A stretch of 64,000 nucleotides of DNA from Lithospermum erythrorhizon (lineage: Eukaryota; Streptophyta; Magnoliopsida; Boraginales; Boraginaceae): the NCBI GenBank assembly GCA_019722365.1, contig JADFUC010002194.1:62001-126000 (forward strand). Reading direction: 5' to 3'. Shown here piece after piece: positions 35,400-47,254 of the stretch. Under the pieces are notes generated by a model. The model saw only the letters and a program-made list of their open reading frames with translations. It searched no databases and was not told where the DNA came from. The position numbers and the translations under genes are program-made. Every line of letters starts with the position of its first letter. Positions within the stretch are counted from its first letter, which is position 1.

Positions 35400-36530
35400 T
35401 CGCCCACTAGTTTTCGCATTAAACCCGATTGCTTAATTCAATCGATACTGCTTTAACTTATCTCGCCCATAAATACCCAAACTTAACATTTATCGCATAT
35501 TAAAATATAAAGTGGTTTCAAATTTTAAGTTAACCAATTTAATAATCCTACACATTTAATTTATTAATTACGAAGTCGTTACTCTGCTTTTAATAATAAT
35601 AGAGGGTTAAGTGAATGAATAAACTTATTAGAGTAGTAAGTTTCAGAATTCTACTTTATCACTTCTGATTTTTTTAAGAGGAGAAAAATAAGTAGAGAAT
35701 TATAACTTAAAGTTTTGTTAAGAATTTTGATAAGTACTTAATTTATTAAGTATTTAAAATAATTCATTAACAAACAAATTTAATAAATTAAATACTGAAT
35801 TAATTAAGTTTAAGTGCTTAATAGATTTAACAAACAATTCCTAATTGTTACATAAAGTCTTATTTGAGAAGAAACTTTGAGCACAACACCAATGAAGATT
35901 TCTATTGAGAAACTCAATCAAATACGGAGTAGTGAACATAACGATTGACAAACTCATCATTACTTATTTCTCGAACCCCCATCACTTGACCTGGTCTAGA
36001 AAACTAATGATTTATCAAGAATGTCTAACATTCAATAGGGAATGAGGGGGGTTGTGCTACTTGTGCATTTCTTGTTAACGTGCTTTCAAGTCCTCTTTGG
36101 GTAAGTAATGTTGGGTACTAGTGCATTTCAAAAAATTGGTGCAAATGTTTGTAGTATTGCTGGTCTTCCGAGCTTTGTGATATAACATGGCCCATTCTCA
36201 AACACTAACTTGACATTTCAAGGGAGAGCTCCAAAGCCTCCAATGACTATTCTTAATTTATCTCATAGAATTCGATGACGATATGTAGTAATGGTAGTCA
36301 TAGTGATAATGATAGGTCATGACAATGATAAGTTTCAACCCAATTATAATCATTCACTCGATATGTCTTCCTGGACCAGAACCATTCAGTTAGATAGTTG
36401 TTTACGAGCAAAATAATTTATATCTATATAACTTCAAAAATAATCAAATAAAGGTTTTTTCATTGCTTTCATGTAAGACAAAATACCCTACAAACGTAAG
36501 CTTACATAATTTCAAGGCAATGAATGCATT
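35400..36530. other. AT-rich spacer
   Basis: No gene or repeat family recognised. A short motif AATACGGAGTAGTG occurs at 35920. The minisatellite begins after this stretch. Confidence 0.5.
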
Positions 36531-36539
36531 TATTTAATT

Positions 36540-37183
36540 GAAGAATTAATAAGGTATCTGGGAGTTACTCAATTTTATCATTATTTCTTCAATTTTTACG
36601 TGAAACGACAAATAATTAAGAAGCTATCATGAAAGCTACATGAATTTTAACATTTCTTCAATTTTATGTAAACGACAAATGTAATTCGTTATCATCGGAA
36701 AGTTACATGAATTTGATCATTTTTTTCAATTTTTATGTAAATGATAAAATAGAATCGAGAATATCATGAAGTTACATGAATTTTAATATTTCGCCCATTT
36801 TTATGCTCAATAAAATTAGCACAGACGCGAGAGTTACATGGGCTTTTATGTAAATGATTAAATGTAATTAATAAGGTATTACGTGAGTTACATGACTTTA
36901 TGAAAATGATTAAATATAAGTAACAAGGTATTATTGAGTTACATAAATTTTATCATTTCTTTAATTTCAGGTGTTACAAAATGAATTTACATAATTTCAA
37001 GGTACGCAATAATGACGTAATTAAATAGAATTAATAAGGTACTACGGAGTTACTTGAATTTTATCATTTCTTCAAATTTTACGTAAACGCTAAATGTAAT
37101 TAAGCAAGGTCTATCAAATGGGCTATACGAATTTTAACATTTCTTCAATTTTATGTAAAAAACAACAGAATAAAAGAAGTTAT
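36540..37183 (+). repeat. Minisatellite of about 70-bp units, left half
   Basis: About nine diverged units built on AAGGTATCATGAAGTTACAT, GAATTTTATCATTTCTTCAA and TTTTTATGTAAACGA with a linker ATGTAATTAA. The units vary from about 50 to 110 bp through deletions. The same units reappear at 53745-54330 on the far side of the copia insertion, so one array was split. Confidence 0.85.
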
Positions 37184-38120
37184 TGTTGGAAATACGACGT
37201 TAGATCTCATAATTATACGTCCGTTAAATAATTAGATTGTACAATAATAATAAGTCTTATTATACGATTAATCATTTGACAATTAATATTGTAGATTAAC
37301 TCGATTGACATTATGGGTTATGATGGCTTACTGTGAGTCCGCTTCATAATCTATATATTAATATGTTCGGGTTAAACATAAATTAGTATATTGTTAATTT
37401 CGACGAGCCCAAGACGTCACACACAACAACTAAACGAACTATAATACGATTATAACTTCCTGGTTTAAAATATAATTGTATGAAGATTGGGACGAAATTC
37501 CAATTGTCGGAATTTCATCAATTTCACCAACTCATATTCGTGGATAAGGTTTCCAAAAATTTCTATTCATAATCATTATCAATATTCACCGAACTACTTT
37601 TTTGTGTCTTTATTTTGCGATAGCATTGCAGAAATCAGAATACCAAGAACCTCATCAGAAGCCGACTAAATGGAGAAAAAGGAGGAAGGATTATTTTCTT
37701 GAAACTCTTATATTCTAGAATATTCCAAGGAGGTGGAAGAGTTTCAACACAACTCTTTGAAATGCCTATTTTTTAGGGATTTTGTGCCTATAAATAGGCC
37801 ATGATTTTCATTAAATCACTTGTACCAATTCTTCCAACTTTCAAGCTGGTAATTCTCTTTTATTCCCCTATAGTCGAAAAGAGATGGTAAAAAAATTTCA
37901 TTGGATTTTCTCATTCCAACCTCAACTACGCTTAATATTTGAAAGCTCGATCTAATAAAGCTCACTCTTAGGTTCGCTCATACGTCAAAGGACTATTCTT
38001 GTATATTAGAGTATATTCCGTACAAATCTCAAGAAAAGTACACTTGTATATTATTATTTTTATTGTATTCATAGAATTCGTTACGTATTTGTAATTGTTA
38101 TTTTAATCCATAAATCCAAA
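37184..38120 (+). repeat. Copia element B 5' LTR
   Basis: It starts TGTTGGAAATACGACG and shares ATTGACATTATGGGTTATGA and AGTCCGCTTCATAATCTA with the 52822 copy and, more distantly, with the minus-strand LTRs at 7453 and 25019. A TATA-like CTATAAATAGG lies at 37788. Sequence just after the LTR reads TGGCATCAAGGAGC (38124-38137), like the tRNA-iMet primer site TGGTATCAGAGC with changes. Confidence 0.75.
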
Positions 38121-38139
38121 TAATGGCATCAAGGAGCTA

Positions 38140-40880
38140 AAGTTAATTGTAATTACATAATTAAATGCATGAAAATATTTATGTATCAAGGAACTGATTT
38201 TGTGTCGTAATTGCAATTAGATAATTTTTAATTGGGGATTGTATATGTTAATAAAAATTAAATATAAATAATTGTTAATCAATTTCGAAAATAATCACTG
38301 TAGTTAAATCGTAAATATTTTCCTAATTTTTTATGTTTTGGGGAATTTTTGAGCAAAATTTATATCGCTAGATTTCGAATCGATTAAAACTGATCATTTT
38401 AGAAAATAATATTCTGAACAGCATGTTTTACGAGGCGACGCTACCGATGAGTCGGCGTGACGTCATCATGACGTCATTGGTCATCAGCTATCTGACCAAC
38501 TCGGGTCAAACCCGAGTTGACTGGCTGACTTTCATGAGTTGACCTTTGCCACCGAGTCAACCCCGCTGAAGTTAATTGGGCCGCCACGCTGAGTCCATGT
38601 GGACACCACGCTGCCTTCGCCACGCCATCTTATGACGCTACCGCGAGTCGTAGTAGCTGGGCGTCCAACTTCGCTCCTCGACGCCCGGCTCTGACGCCGC
38701 TACTCCTGAATCGGTGCTGTTCGAAGTTTAGTTACTCGGGCTCGAACTGGGCCCCTCGGTTTGCTTAAGGTTTTCTAATCGCGGGCCAACAACTCTATTG
38801 GGCTTGATTGGCTTGCTCATAGGTTTAAATTGTTTTAAACCCAATTTTGCTTAAAATAATATTTCGATATCAATTAAAATTATTTTAAATTAATTTCAAG
38901 TTAGAAATTAGTTTAATTAATTTAATTTAACTACTTTTAATAGTTCTAATTTGATTAGAGTTTATTTTAATTGGTATTTGATGTCCAAATTAAAATAAAG
39001 ACTATTAATTAATTTGGTTCTAATTTGATTAGATTTAATAATTGAATTGGACAATTAAAATTAGAAATCCATTATTATTTGATAATTGGAGTTTCTTAAT
39101 AACATATAATTCGAGATTAAATTTTTATTAAAAGTGTAAATTAAATAAATAGTATTTTTAGAAATACTTATTATTTAATATTAATCGTTGAAACACTTAA
39201 TATAGTTTAAGTGAATATTTTTACAATTTATGCAATTAAATCAGTATTTCTCTCTATTTGATGAATATACAATGACATATATTTATTTAGATTATTTGTG
39301 TGCATCTAAAATATGGTTCTTATCTATTATTTATGATATGTTTTAATTTCATTATTAGATAATGTATTACATAATATTTTGATAATGGATAAGAAGAAGA
39401 TTAGTGATATGACATAGATGTATTTTGGGAAATACGGCTTGATTAATCTTTGTCTAAGATGAATGAGTAGAGAGATTTTAATTTATTATTATTTAATCTA
39501 AATATAATTAATTGAAAATCGAGACCCACCCGGCGAGCCAAAGGCATTTAGATGTAGACTATTAGTAGACTAAATAAGTTTAAGAATTAGTCTAGATTTT
39601 TTAGGTCATATCACTTGAAGCTCCTTATTAGTGTTATATTTATGCTTGTAATTTATGTTATATATAACTGCCAAGGTATATATGCTTAACTTAATTACAA
39701 GATCAAGTTAAAATATAACTAATCCCACCATAAATTAAAAAGCTGGATTTCGAGTCTCATTGACAGATCTACCGGATTGCAGATTTATCATACTTAAGGC
39801 TTTTTTCCAACGGGTGTTTTATACATCTCAAAGCGCAGACTTAAAGCAGTAAATATCCAACCCCACTCTATGCCTGCAGACTCGGGTTACTTAAACGGTG
39901 ATTTCAATTGATCTAATTTTTTGGGCTCGCTTGGACAAAAGAGGTCACTATAATACCGGTGATGAACTCTTTAGGACGCCAAGAATCATGATAGTCATGA
40001 TTGGTGACGTGCGCACCTACCTATTATGCGACAGTGAAGTTGAAATGGCTGCCAGACGCTATTCAATTCTCAAATGTAGCATCTTGGTATACTTAGTGCG
40101 TTTAACGGGATCAGAAGCACGTAGTATTAATTTATTATATGACTTTTTATAATTACTTATTGCGACATGAATAACTAAAACTATATTATTTTACATATCT
40201 TCTCAAGTTATAGTCAATTAGCCCCTGCTGCACAATAACTCTAATATACTCCACTCCACTTGATAAATGCAATATGCGTATACTTCATCCGCTCTCGATG
40301 ATACAAAACGGGATCATGGAATGACACAATACATGATGATGACAGTAGCGACTACCACCTTTGTCACGTATATTTATGTCGACCTCTAGATTCTTCCCTT
40401 CGACACATGGGGCGCTTAGACATCGGATGCACTCACATTTGCAAAAAATGTGTGCGATCCGGGCAGTAATAGAAGAAAGACAAAGATGAGACGAGATAGA
40501 CTCAAGTGCAGGCAAATGAGCAAAGTTGCTGCCATTGTCATAGGATCGGCTTTGTTTGCTGCCTACAAGAATGGTACTTAAACTAAACAATGTTTACAAC
40601 GTATCATGGAGAAACATCAGTCAAGAACTGAAAATGATGGCTATTACTTTCGATTAGTGAAAGGACGTTTCATTACTCGAATAGTATATTTATAAGTATC
40701 CGAATGTCTCTGGGCGCATTGGGATACAAAACATCGAGACCTAAAACATAAAACAATAAGAGAGTGAACAAGCCAAACGAATTGAATCCTCTTATTTGTA
40801 TGCTCGCGGCATCAATATCGCTATTAAGTATAAAACGATTATGAAATTGCTTTACCATGGAAATTTTGACATCATCCGTT
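38140..40880 (+). other. Copia element B leader and unrecognisable gag region
   Basis: 38140-39540 is noncoding leader, GC-rich at 38430-38790 (GAGTTGACTGGCTGAC and similar) and AT-rich after, resembling in antisense 14400-15094. 39540-40880 is where gag and protease should lie, but no frame shows them; the 84- and 101-codon frames at 39898-40152 and 40285-40590 have no recognised motif. Confidence 0.5.
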
Positions 40881-41198
40881 TTGAACCATACGACTACCGC
40901 GAATCATGTTTGCTAAGCAAGATGATCAAATCACCTTTCACTGTAACTTGTTTAGGCAAATGATTTATTGGGTATCACATACTAATGCCATGGACCAATG
41001 AATACTCCCTGCCGAGGAGTGTTACTCACATTTAATATTTACTAATGACTACAGATATGGTTGTATTATATCTCAAGCAAGAGAATGAAGCTTTTGTGCA
41101 ATTTCAACGAGTTTCAAAAGGAAGTCGAGAACCAACTCATCAAAGATTAAGACTCTCAATTTGTGGAGAATACTTTGTCATGTACTCACATCTTAGAG

Positions 41199-42975
41199 TG
41201 TGGTATCAGATCACAACTCACTCCCCGCAAGAAATACCCCCAATATGTAATGGTATATCCGAAAGGAGAATAGAACTCTATTGATATGGCTCGGATCCAT
41301 GATTTAGCACATCCGAAATGGGCTTTTGGGATATTTTGCTGCATCGCCATTTACAATACTAAATAAATGTCCAACTAAATCAGCTCCTAAGACCCCTGCA
41401 TTTAGAGATGTGGTTTTGGAACCGCCCCAAGATTGTCAAGCATGAAGATTTGGGCAAGGCAGTTTCCACGCCAAGAAATTAACCACGGACAAACTTGGAC
41501 GCAAATCGATAAATGCTTTTCATTGGTTATTCGAAAGAAACCAAAGGTACATTTATCTCAAACATGAAAATAAGATTTCATCGGCATCTAAACGACGCTT
41601 TTCCTTGAGAAGGAATACTTAGCCAAGAGATATAAAAGAAGTGAGAATCTTGAAATTGTTCAAGATAGTGAGGAAGTCAACGTTGAGAATGTGACTGATT
41701 CACCTCAGGAAATGAGCCCCTCTTATATAGAGGAAGTTCAACTTGATCCACGGGAAACCGTGATCGAACCAACGGAGCGGCTTCTCCTTATTAGAGAGAG
41801 TGTGGTATTGTATCACAACTCACTCCTGCAGGAACAACTTAACATAATGGTGTATCCGAAAGGAAAAATAGAACTCTATTGGATATGGTTCGATCCATGA
41901 AGAGCACATCCGAGCCAAGCCGCAAGTTTTGGGGATACGGTTTACGTGACCGCCATTTACACACACTAAATAAATGTCCAACTAAATCAGCCCTAAGATC
42001 CCGTATGAGATGCGTAATTGGGAACCTGGCCCCAAGATTGAGTTCATATGAAGATTTGGGGTAGTGGTTTACGCCAAGAAATTAACCACTTGACAAACTT
42101 GACCCAAATCTGATAAATGCTTTTTCATTGGTTATTCGAAAGAAACCAAAGGGTATTACTTCTATCTCAAACATGAAAATAAGATTTTCATTGCACGAAA
42201 CGACGTTTTCCTCGAGAAGGAATACTTAGCCAAGAGATATAAAAGAAGTGAGAATCTTGAAATTGTTCAAGATAGTGAGGAAGTCAACGCGAGAACGCGA
42301 TCATTCACCTCGTGAAACGAGCCCTCTTATATAGAGGAAGTTTAACTTGATCCACGGGAAACCGTGGATCGAACCAACGGAGCGTTGAAGCCCCTCTTAT
42401 TAGAGAGTGGTATTGTATCACAACTCACTCCTGCAGGAACACCTCAACATAATGGTGTATCCGAAAGGAGAAATAGAACTTTATTGGATATGGTTCGATC
42501 CATGATGAGCACATCCGGTACTGCCGCTTTTGGGGGATATGCTTTACAAACTGCCATTTACACACTAAATAAATGTCCAACTAAATCAGTTCCTAAGACC
42601 CCGTATGAGATGTGGTTTGGGAACCGTCCCAAGATTGGTCATATGAAGATTCAGTAGCTGCTTCCACGCCAAGAAATTGACCACGGACAAACTTGGACCC
42701 AAATCTGATAAATGCTTTTTCATTGGTTATTCGAAAGAAACCAAAGGGTATTACTTCTATCTCAAACATGAAAATAAGATTTTCATGCACCTAAACGAAT
42801 GCCTCTTGAGAAATGAATACTAGCCAAGAGATATAAAGAAGTGAGAATCTTGGAATTGTTCAAGATAAATGGTGAAGTCAACGCTGAGAATGTGACTCCA
42901 TTCACTCAGAAACGAGCCCTCTATATGTAGCAGTTTAACTCGCGATCCACGAAAACCGTGGATCGAACCAACCTG
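41199..42975 (+). pseudogene. Copia integrase core and linker, three tandem units of about 604 bp
   Basis: Units start at 41199, 41802 and 42408, each with GTGGTAT.GTATCACAACTCA. Each runs through HNGVSERRNRTLLDMVRSM (clearest in unit 3, frame 42364-42657), YALQTAIYTLNKCPTKS, the WFGNRPKIGH region, the FIGYSKETKGYYFYL region, the acidic linker and a copy of GATCGAACCAACGGAGCG. The junction is always linker (LLE) fused to the integrase core (SGIVSQLTPAGTPQ). All units carry stops and shifts, unit 1 most. A normal copia pol has this segment once. Units differ by many small changes, so it is not a simple recent assembly duplication. Confidence 0.85.
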
Positions 42976-43079
42976 AGACTCACACTACCCTTAGAGGCCT
43001 GATAGAACCTGCCATGAACCCAATAGATGGCACGGGAAGCTTTCTTATTTGAAAATGACGAAATTTCATATACGGCCAC

Positions 43080-43990
43080 GAAAGCAGATGAGTCGGTTTA
43101 ATGGCTTATAGCCATGAAATCCGAAATAGATTTAATGTACTGTATCAATGTCAGATTATTGATGATCTTACTCAAGGTGCTAGACCTATCGAGTGCAAAT
43201 AGGCTTTTAAACACAAAATGGATAAAGATGGAAATGTCGATGTTTATAAGGCTATACTTGTAGCCAAAGGTTTTAAACAAATTCAACGAATTGATTATGA
43301 TGAAACCTTTTCTCCAGTTGTAAAGTTTAAATTCATTTGGATTATCTTAGCCATCGATGCCTATTATGATTATGAGATCTGACAGATGGATGTAAAGACT
43401 GCATTCCTTAACGAGAATCTACAAGAGGACGCGCATACGAACCTCCGTGATTTACATGTCCTAATGGACCTAAGAAGGTATGCAAGCTACAAAGATCCAT
43501 TTATGGACTTAAGCAAGCATCAAAGAGTTGGAATCTTCGCTTTAATGAATCGATCAAAGAGTTTGGTTTCATTAGAAACGAAGAAGATTCTTGTGTATAC
43601 AAGAAGGTTTAGCTGAGCAACATTACATCTAGAGTCCCAGATGTAGATGACATAATCGATCATAGGAACCGATATACCTATGCTCAATCTGGCCAAGTCA
43701 TGGCTATGTATGTTTCATGAAAGACTTATATAGTTTTCAATATATTTTTGGAATTTAAGACTACAGAAATTCCATCTAAAAGCCTTATCGATTAAGCCAA
43801 AATACTTATATCGATAAAGTGTTAAAAATATTTAAGATGGATAACCTACAGCCGAAACCTCCCCAACGAGACATTTACATTACCTGTCTGATAGTCCCAC
43901 AAACGAGTAATAAGAGAAAGATGAGTTATGTTCCTTATGCATCAACCATAGATCCATCATGTTATGTTATATGTCGATGTTTTTACATTC
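43080..43990 (+). pseudogene. Copia element B reverse transcriptase, first part, truncated by insertion
   Basis: Readable pieces: [34 protein letters not shown], [10 protein letters not shown], the QMDVKTAFLNENLQED frame (43386-43616), DDIIDHRNRYT where YVDDILLIGN would be, and MSYVPYASTIDPSCYVI (43920-43970), where the family reads MSHVPYASAIGSIMYAM. The catalytic YVDD is degraded. Homology stops near 43990, just before the minus-strand LTR. Confidence 0.85.
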
Positions 43991-44034
43991 ATATTATAAA
44001 GTTCTAAACTTAATGGATAATTAATTCCACGGAT

Positions 44035-44737
44035 TGTACAAAAACAATAAACAAAATTGGCTATAAGTGTGTACCTTTTGGTCGATCAAGTCGATGAGGT
44101 TAGCAGCGGAATTGAATTGCTCACAATACCCAAAATAGAGTATCTCCAAGAACATCCAAACCGATAAATTACTTGGGAACTCCATCGCCTAATAGAACGA
44201 CAAAGTATAAAATAGGAACAAAGATGGGAAGAAAAATCTTGCTTTTTCTTTTTTCGGGTATGGGGCTTTTTTGAGAGAGAGAATTTTTATTTCTTGCAAA
44301 CAAAATACGGTTAAAATAACATTAGTTAATTTTCTTTAAACATAAAACTTGAGTAGATAACACACACATACGAGTTTTAAGGAACTAAGTCCTATTCAAA
44401 CTCCAACTCTTTTCCATAATCCAAATAATTAATCTATACTGTCAAAATTAGAAATGAGTTCGAGCCTATGGCTCTATTTTCGGTCCCTCGAATGTTTCTT
44501 TCTAATTTATACTTTTAAACCTCGAAGTTTATAATACATTTTATTAAGTAGTTCGGTTTATCGTGACAATAATTCTTAGGACGAATTGATGCAAGAGTAA
44601 TATATTAAATATTATTAACCTAATATTATATTTAATATTACGAGCGGACTCTAAGAAGTCATCAGAATCCCCCTAATGTCAATACGCTTTATTTCCTAAA
44701 TACTCAATTGTCTAAACAATTAATATATATATCAACT
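44035..44737 (-). repeat. Minus-strand copia LTR inserted in element B, first piece
   Basis: It aligns with 7453-8100 and 25019-25700 (GGCTATAAGTGTGTACCTTT, GCGGAATTGAATTGCTCAC). It is interrupted in its TA-rich zone by the gypsy-like copy 2; the rest is 51187-51311. The outer sequence at 43990-44034 resembles what follows the LTR end at 25018 (ATCCGT on the minus strand), so a little internal DNA may remain. Confidence 0.75.
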
Positions 44738-44765
44738 TATATATATATATACATATATATATATA

Positions 44766-47236
44766 TTGGAAATAAGCCGCTCCTTACAATTATTATGTTG
44801 ATATATACTTTCTTGGAGGAGAGCTTCGGGGTGAAATTAAAAATTCTCAAGCCGAAAGAAATGAGAATTCAACAAATCTGGGTCGGTCGGTATATTTCTG
44901 CTCATGGGTCGACCGAGATAGTATAAATAATTTTGGAATAATATCGATATATCGAAATGAGTATGAGATGAGTAGTAATATATGCCTCGGGAATACAATG
45001 GAAATTTGGCTTGAGATGGCTGGGCGTAAAATTAACCGAAACCAAACCTGAACTTAAATTTCTTCCTCTAAATATCCCACCTACCACCACTATTCCATCC
45101 TCATCCAAACCTTCTTCTTTCCCCTTGGGTTTGCACTGACTCTCCCCTCAAAATTTTCTTCATTTTCATCGATCGTCGCTAAAACTCAAGATCAAAGTCA
45201 TGGATTTGCTTTCATCATATCCTCATCATCTAGGTAAGAAAGATCAAATCTTTTGAGATATTTCTTGAGTTTTAAAGAGTTGACTTTTTATGGATTTTAC
45301 ACTTTAGATTCAATTTATTATGGCATAGAAATGTGTTATCTCGAAGACGTGATAAGTGGATTAATGGGTGATTTTGAGGATTATCAAGTTAGAAAGTGGT
45401 GTAAGTCGGTGGTCAATTTTATTGACTTTTTCTTAAATTAACTTTAAATTGTAATAGAAGTTGGGGAGAACTTTAATATAGTTATTTTGGGTATAGAATT
45501 ATTGGTTCGATATGGATGTGAGTAGATCGGGGTTTGAGAAAGTTTTGGGGAAAGTTCAGATAGCATTTAGCGCTTTGAATCGAGGTTGTATTTAATGGAT
45601 TAATTAGTTGTCAATTGATTGTTGGATTGATTAGAATGTGCTAAAGTGTTATTGCTGGGCATAAGGCGGCGACCTAATATCGAGATTTTACTGGTTGGCT
45701 AATAATGTAGTTATGTCGAATATTAAAAGGTATACCAATCTTTGGTGGGATGATGATTGCTAAGGGTTGTAAATTTGAATCGTGAGACGCGTATAACACT
45801 GCTAATATAGATGCTAAAAAGAGGTTATTCTACAAAATGTGTTATAATGTATAATTTCCTTGAATAGAGTCGGAGTTCGGGATTCTGAAGACGAGGACCC
45901 AGAGTCATTATTATCGCTTTTGGGCTCGGTGGTGAGTACAAATCTCACGATGGGACCTTTCATATATATTATGTCAGAGTATATTACGTGTGATAATTGG
46001 GATTATTCGATATGTGTATCGTGTGATTATGATCGATACTATGTGTAAACTTTGATTTATGATTCATATGATAAAATAATCGAGATTTCGGGTTATATTA
46101 AGCGAGATAATTGAGATTATATTCATATCATGCGATATTAGCGATTATGATTTATATCAGCTGATAACAGTGTAATACGATTCATGTTGGCGAGATTTTG
46201 TGTGATCGCTGTCGCGCGCTGGCCGCTACAATACGTGTTCGATTGCTTGCGGTGTTACTCATGAGTCAGCGCGAATTCTCAATCGAGTGCTCAGCGTGGT
46301 GTCTATATCACAGGCAGCCTCGCGATTCGGTGCTCAGCGATACATCGGTAGCGAGCCTCGGTCGGGAGGATGGAGTGAGGCCCTATCCGACATGCTGAGG
46401 CGGATTCCCTATATGTGTATTATTTGGACGCGATTCTCATATGTGTATTATTTGGACGTGATTCCTCATGTGTGTATTATTTGAGCGGATTCCTACGTGT
46501 GTATTATTTGGAGGCGGATTCTCATGCGTGGTATTATCGGAGGTGGATTCTATTTGATGCCTTTGTGTGCTTTCTAAACTGCTTCCTTTGAACGAATATG
46601 CTAATTGGCGATTATAAGCTCATGGTGATAGTATTATGTAACATCGTATAAGCAGGATTCTGCGTAGTCAAGGGATTGTTATTCATTATGTGGCCCGTTG
46701 ATGTATAAGCATATGTTATTTATATAAGTACGAATATGTATATGTGGGGATCAAGTCTGGTGTATTTGTATTCACTCAAATTAATACCGACTCACTATTC
46801 TCTACAAGCAAGCTTATGCCTAGATTCTAAGAGAGGTCGGACAATGAGGTTGTTGAGAAGTCGCATCGATAGGGTCAGATTGAAGATCATAGATGAGGCG
46901 GTGGTGGCATAGGAATTCTCATCGGTCATTTCTCTTCGTTGTCGACCAGATATCATAGACTCGGGTATCAGATTTCATCGACTGTCCGGGTCATTTGTGA
47001 CTCTTTCCCTATGTTGTATTTTGGATTCTTGTGTATCTTTGAGGGTTATAATTAAGGTGAAATTTGTATTATGTCGCTCATATCAGATATGTTGTTAGTT
47101 CACCAATTTACGGACAAAGTGTATTTTATTATTATTAATGTCAAACGAAGTCTTTATGTCGTTATCCATCGACGTTGACTCGTGTACGTGTTGTCGATGA
47201 CCTTAACTCGGACGGCCGACCTAGGCGGTCGCGGCA
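44766..47236 (+). repeat. Gypsy-like LTR C (5' LTR of copy 2, 5'-truncated)
   Basis: It starts at the position matching 15790 in LTR A (ATTATGTTGATA, GAAATTAAAA). It carries about six units of the 29-bp minisatellite at 46395-46560 (GTGTATTATTTGGA + CGGATTCCTCAT). It ends GGTCGCGGCA just before the primer site. Confidence 0.75.
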
Positions 47237-47240
47237 ATTT

Positions 47241-47254
47241 TGGTATCGAGCTTA
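47241..47254 (+). other. Primer-binding site of gypsy-like copy 2
   Basis: TGGTATCGAGCTTA, four bases after the LTR end, matches the complement of the tRNA-iMet 3' end (TGGTATCAGAGC) except for a small change. It is the best evidence that the surrounding repeats are LTRs. The matching site in copy 1 is deleted. Confidence 0.7.

Larger units (their letters stand above)
33110..35400 (-). repeat. Gypsy-LTR-like sequence hosting the Cassandra-like insertion
   Basis: It opens with ACGACCCGCCTTTC, and the sequence after the TRIM resumes with GTGGGTCGGGTTTTGTC. The later part has GACAAATCCCGACCTTTGGC and GCCCAGCCTGG..., a style I associate with plant gypsy LTRs in antisense. Neither a second LTR nor an interior was found here, so it could be a solo LTR. 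Limits are approximate. Confidence 0.4.
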
